Assembly (NCBI GenBank): GCA_937900125.1
Contig: CALCEK010000185.1
Coordinates: 1 to 6,352 of the forward strand
Origin: an uncultured Treponema sp.
GTDB lineage: Bacteria > Spirochaetota > Spirochaetia > Treponematales > Treponemataceae
Direction of reading: 5' to 3'
DNA: 6,352 nt
Positions within the stretch are counted from its first letter, which is position 1; every line of letters begins with the position of its first letter. Positions 6,282-6,352 of this stretch are shown here, piece by piece. The notes beneath the pieces are model-generated. The model saw only the letters and a program-made list of their open reading frames with translations. It did not search any database and was not told the DNA's origin. Position numbers and translations under genes: made by a program.

Positions 6282-6312
6282 TGGAATTTAAAAATCAGAT
6301 TCTAAAATTCCA
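6282..6312 (-). promoter_or_regulatory. 31-bp dyad in the htpG leader: candidate operator or RNA hairpin
   Basis: Two 15-base arms surround one central base (6297). The left arm is TGGAATTTAAAAATC (6282-6296). The reverse complement of the right arm (6298-6312) is TGGAATTTTAGAATC, so 13 of 15 positions match, including eight in a row at the outer ends. It lies 18 bp upstream of the start codon and 7 bp beyond the ribosome binding site. As DNA it has the size and symmetry of a site for a dimeric repressor. As RNA it would form an AU-rich hairpin near the 5' end. It is not the CIRCE sequence. Which role applies, if any, is inference. Confidence 0.5.
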
Positions 6313-6317
6313 TCTTT

Positions 6318-6346
6318 ATTTTAAGATAATCAAAAAAAAATGTATC
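6318..6346 (-). promoter_or_regulatory. htpG: Possible htpG promoter
   Basis: On the - strand, GATACA (6346-6341, three of six -35 bases) is 17 bp from TAAAAT (6323-6318, five of six -10 bases). This would start transcription near 6311, so the RNA would open with the dyad. A competing -10, TAGAAT (6304-6299), lies inside the dyad but has no good -35. The region is very AT-rich, so either match may be chance. Confidence 0.3.
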
Positions 6347-6352
6347 GGCAAG

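Noticed and set aside
6264..6352. CIRCE (HrcA) element or sigma-32 promoter for htpG
   Set aside because: No TTAGCACTC/GAGTGCTAA arms and no sigma-32-like CTTGAA...CCCCAT sequence are present; the only strong dyad has a different sequence.
1..6352. CRISPR array, tRNA or rRNA gene, phage or transposase gene, toxin-antitoxin pair, or new multi-gene defence system
   Set aside because: Reading both strands showed no regularly spaced direct repeats, no tRNA-like or rRNA signatures, and no genes beyond the six described; all but one belong to recognised families.

Overview
This looks like ordinary housekeeping chromosome from a low-to-moderate GC bacterium, most likely a spirochaete close to Treponema. 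That assignment is an inference. It rests on protein character (GatC, GatA and HtpG read as treponemal), an AT-rich base composition, and small intergenic palindromes of the GTCAT-TTGAG...GAAGAATCT type that I recall from gut and oral treponemes. No database comparison was possible.

Layout, left to right. (1) Positions 1-701 (+) are the 3' end of a UvrD/PcrA-type superfamily 1 DNA helicase, cut by the window edge. (2) A 25-bp gap leads to a MarC-family six-helix membrane protein (727-1362, +), probably in the same transcript. (3) A palindromic repeat (1359-1489) fills most of the gap to a convergent gene. (4) That gene encodes a 220-residue predicted lipoprotein of unknown function (1505-2167, -). 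(5) A 108-bp divergent intergenic region carries a consensus -10 box only 7 bp from the gatC start codon, so gatC may be translated from a leaderless mRNA. (6) gatC-gatA (2276-4128, +) encode two of the three subunits of the tRNA-dependent amidotransferase; gatB is not here. (7) A second, shorter palindromic repeat (4172-4226) is followed by a strong bidirectional intrinsic terminator (4240-4279) shared by gatA and the convergent htpG. (8) htpG (4281-6263, -) is full length. Its leader contains a 31-bp near-perfect dyad (6282-6312), the most interesting regulatory signal in the window.

The genes do not form one pathway. They cover DNA repair and replication (helicase), a membrane protein, a surface or periplasmic lipoprotein, aminoacyl-tRNA synthesis (GatCA) and protein folding (Hsp90). 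I found no phage, transposase, CRISPR, toxin-antitoxin, rRNA or tRNA gene, and no credible new multi-gene system. The points worth a second look are the repeat pair, the htpG dyad, the possible leaderless gatC start, and the unknown lipoprotein with a possible internal duplication.
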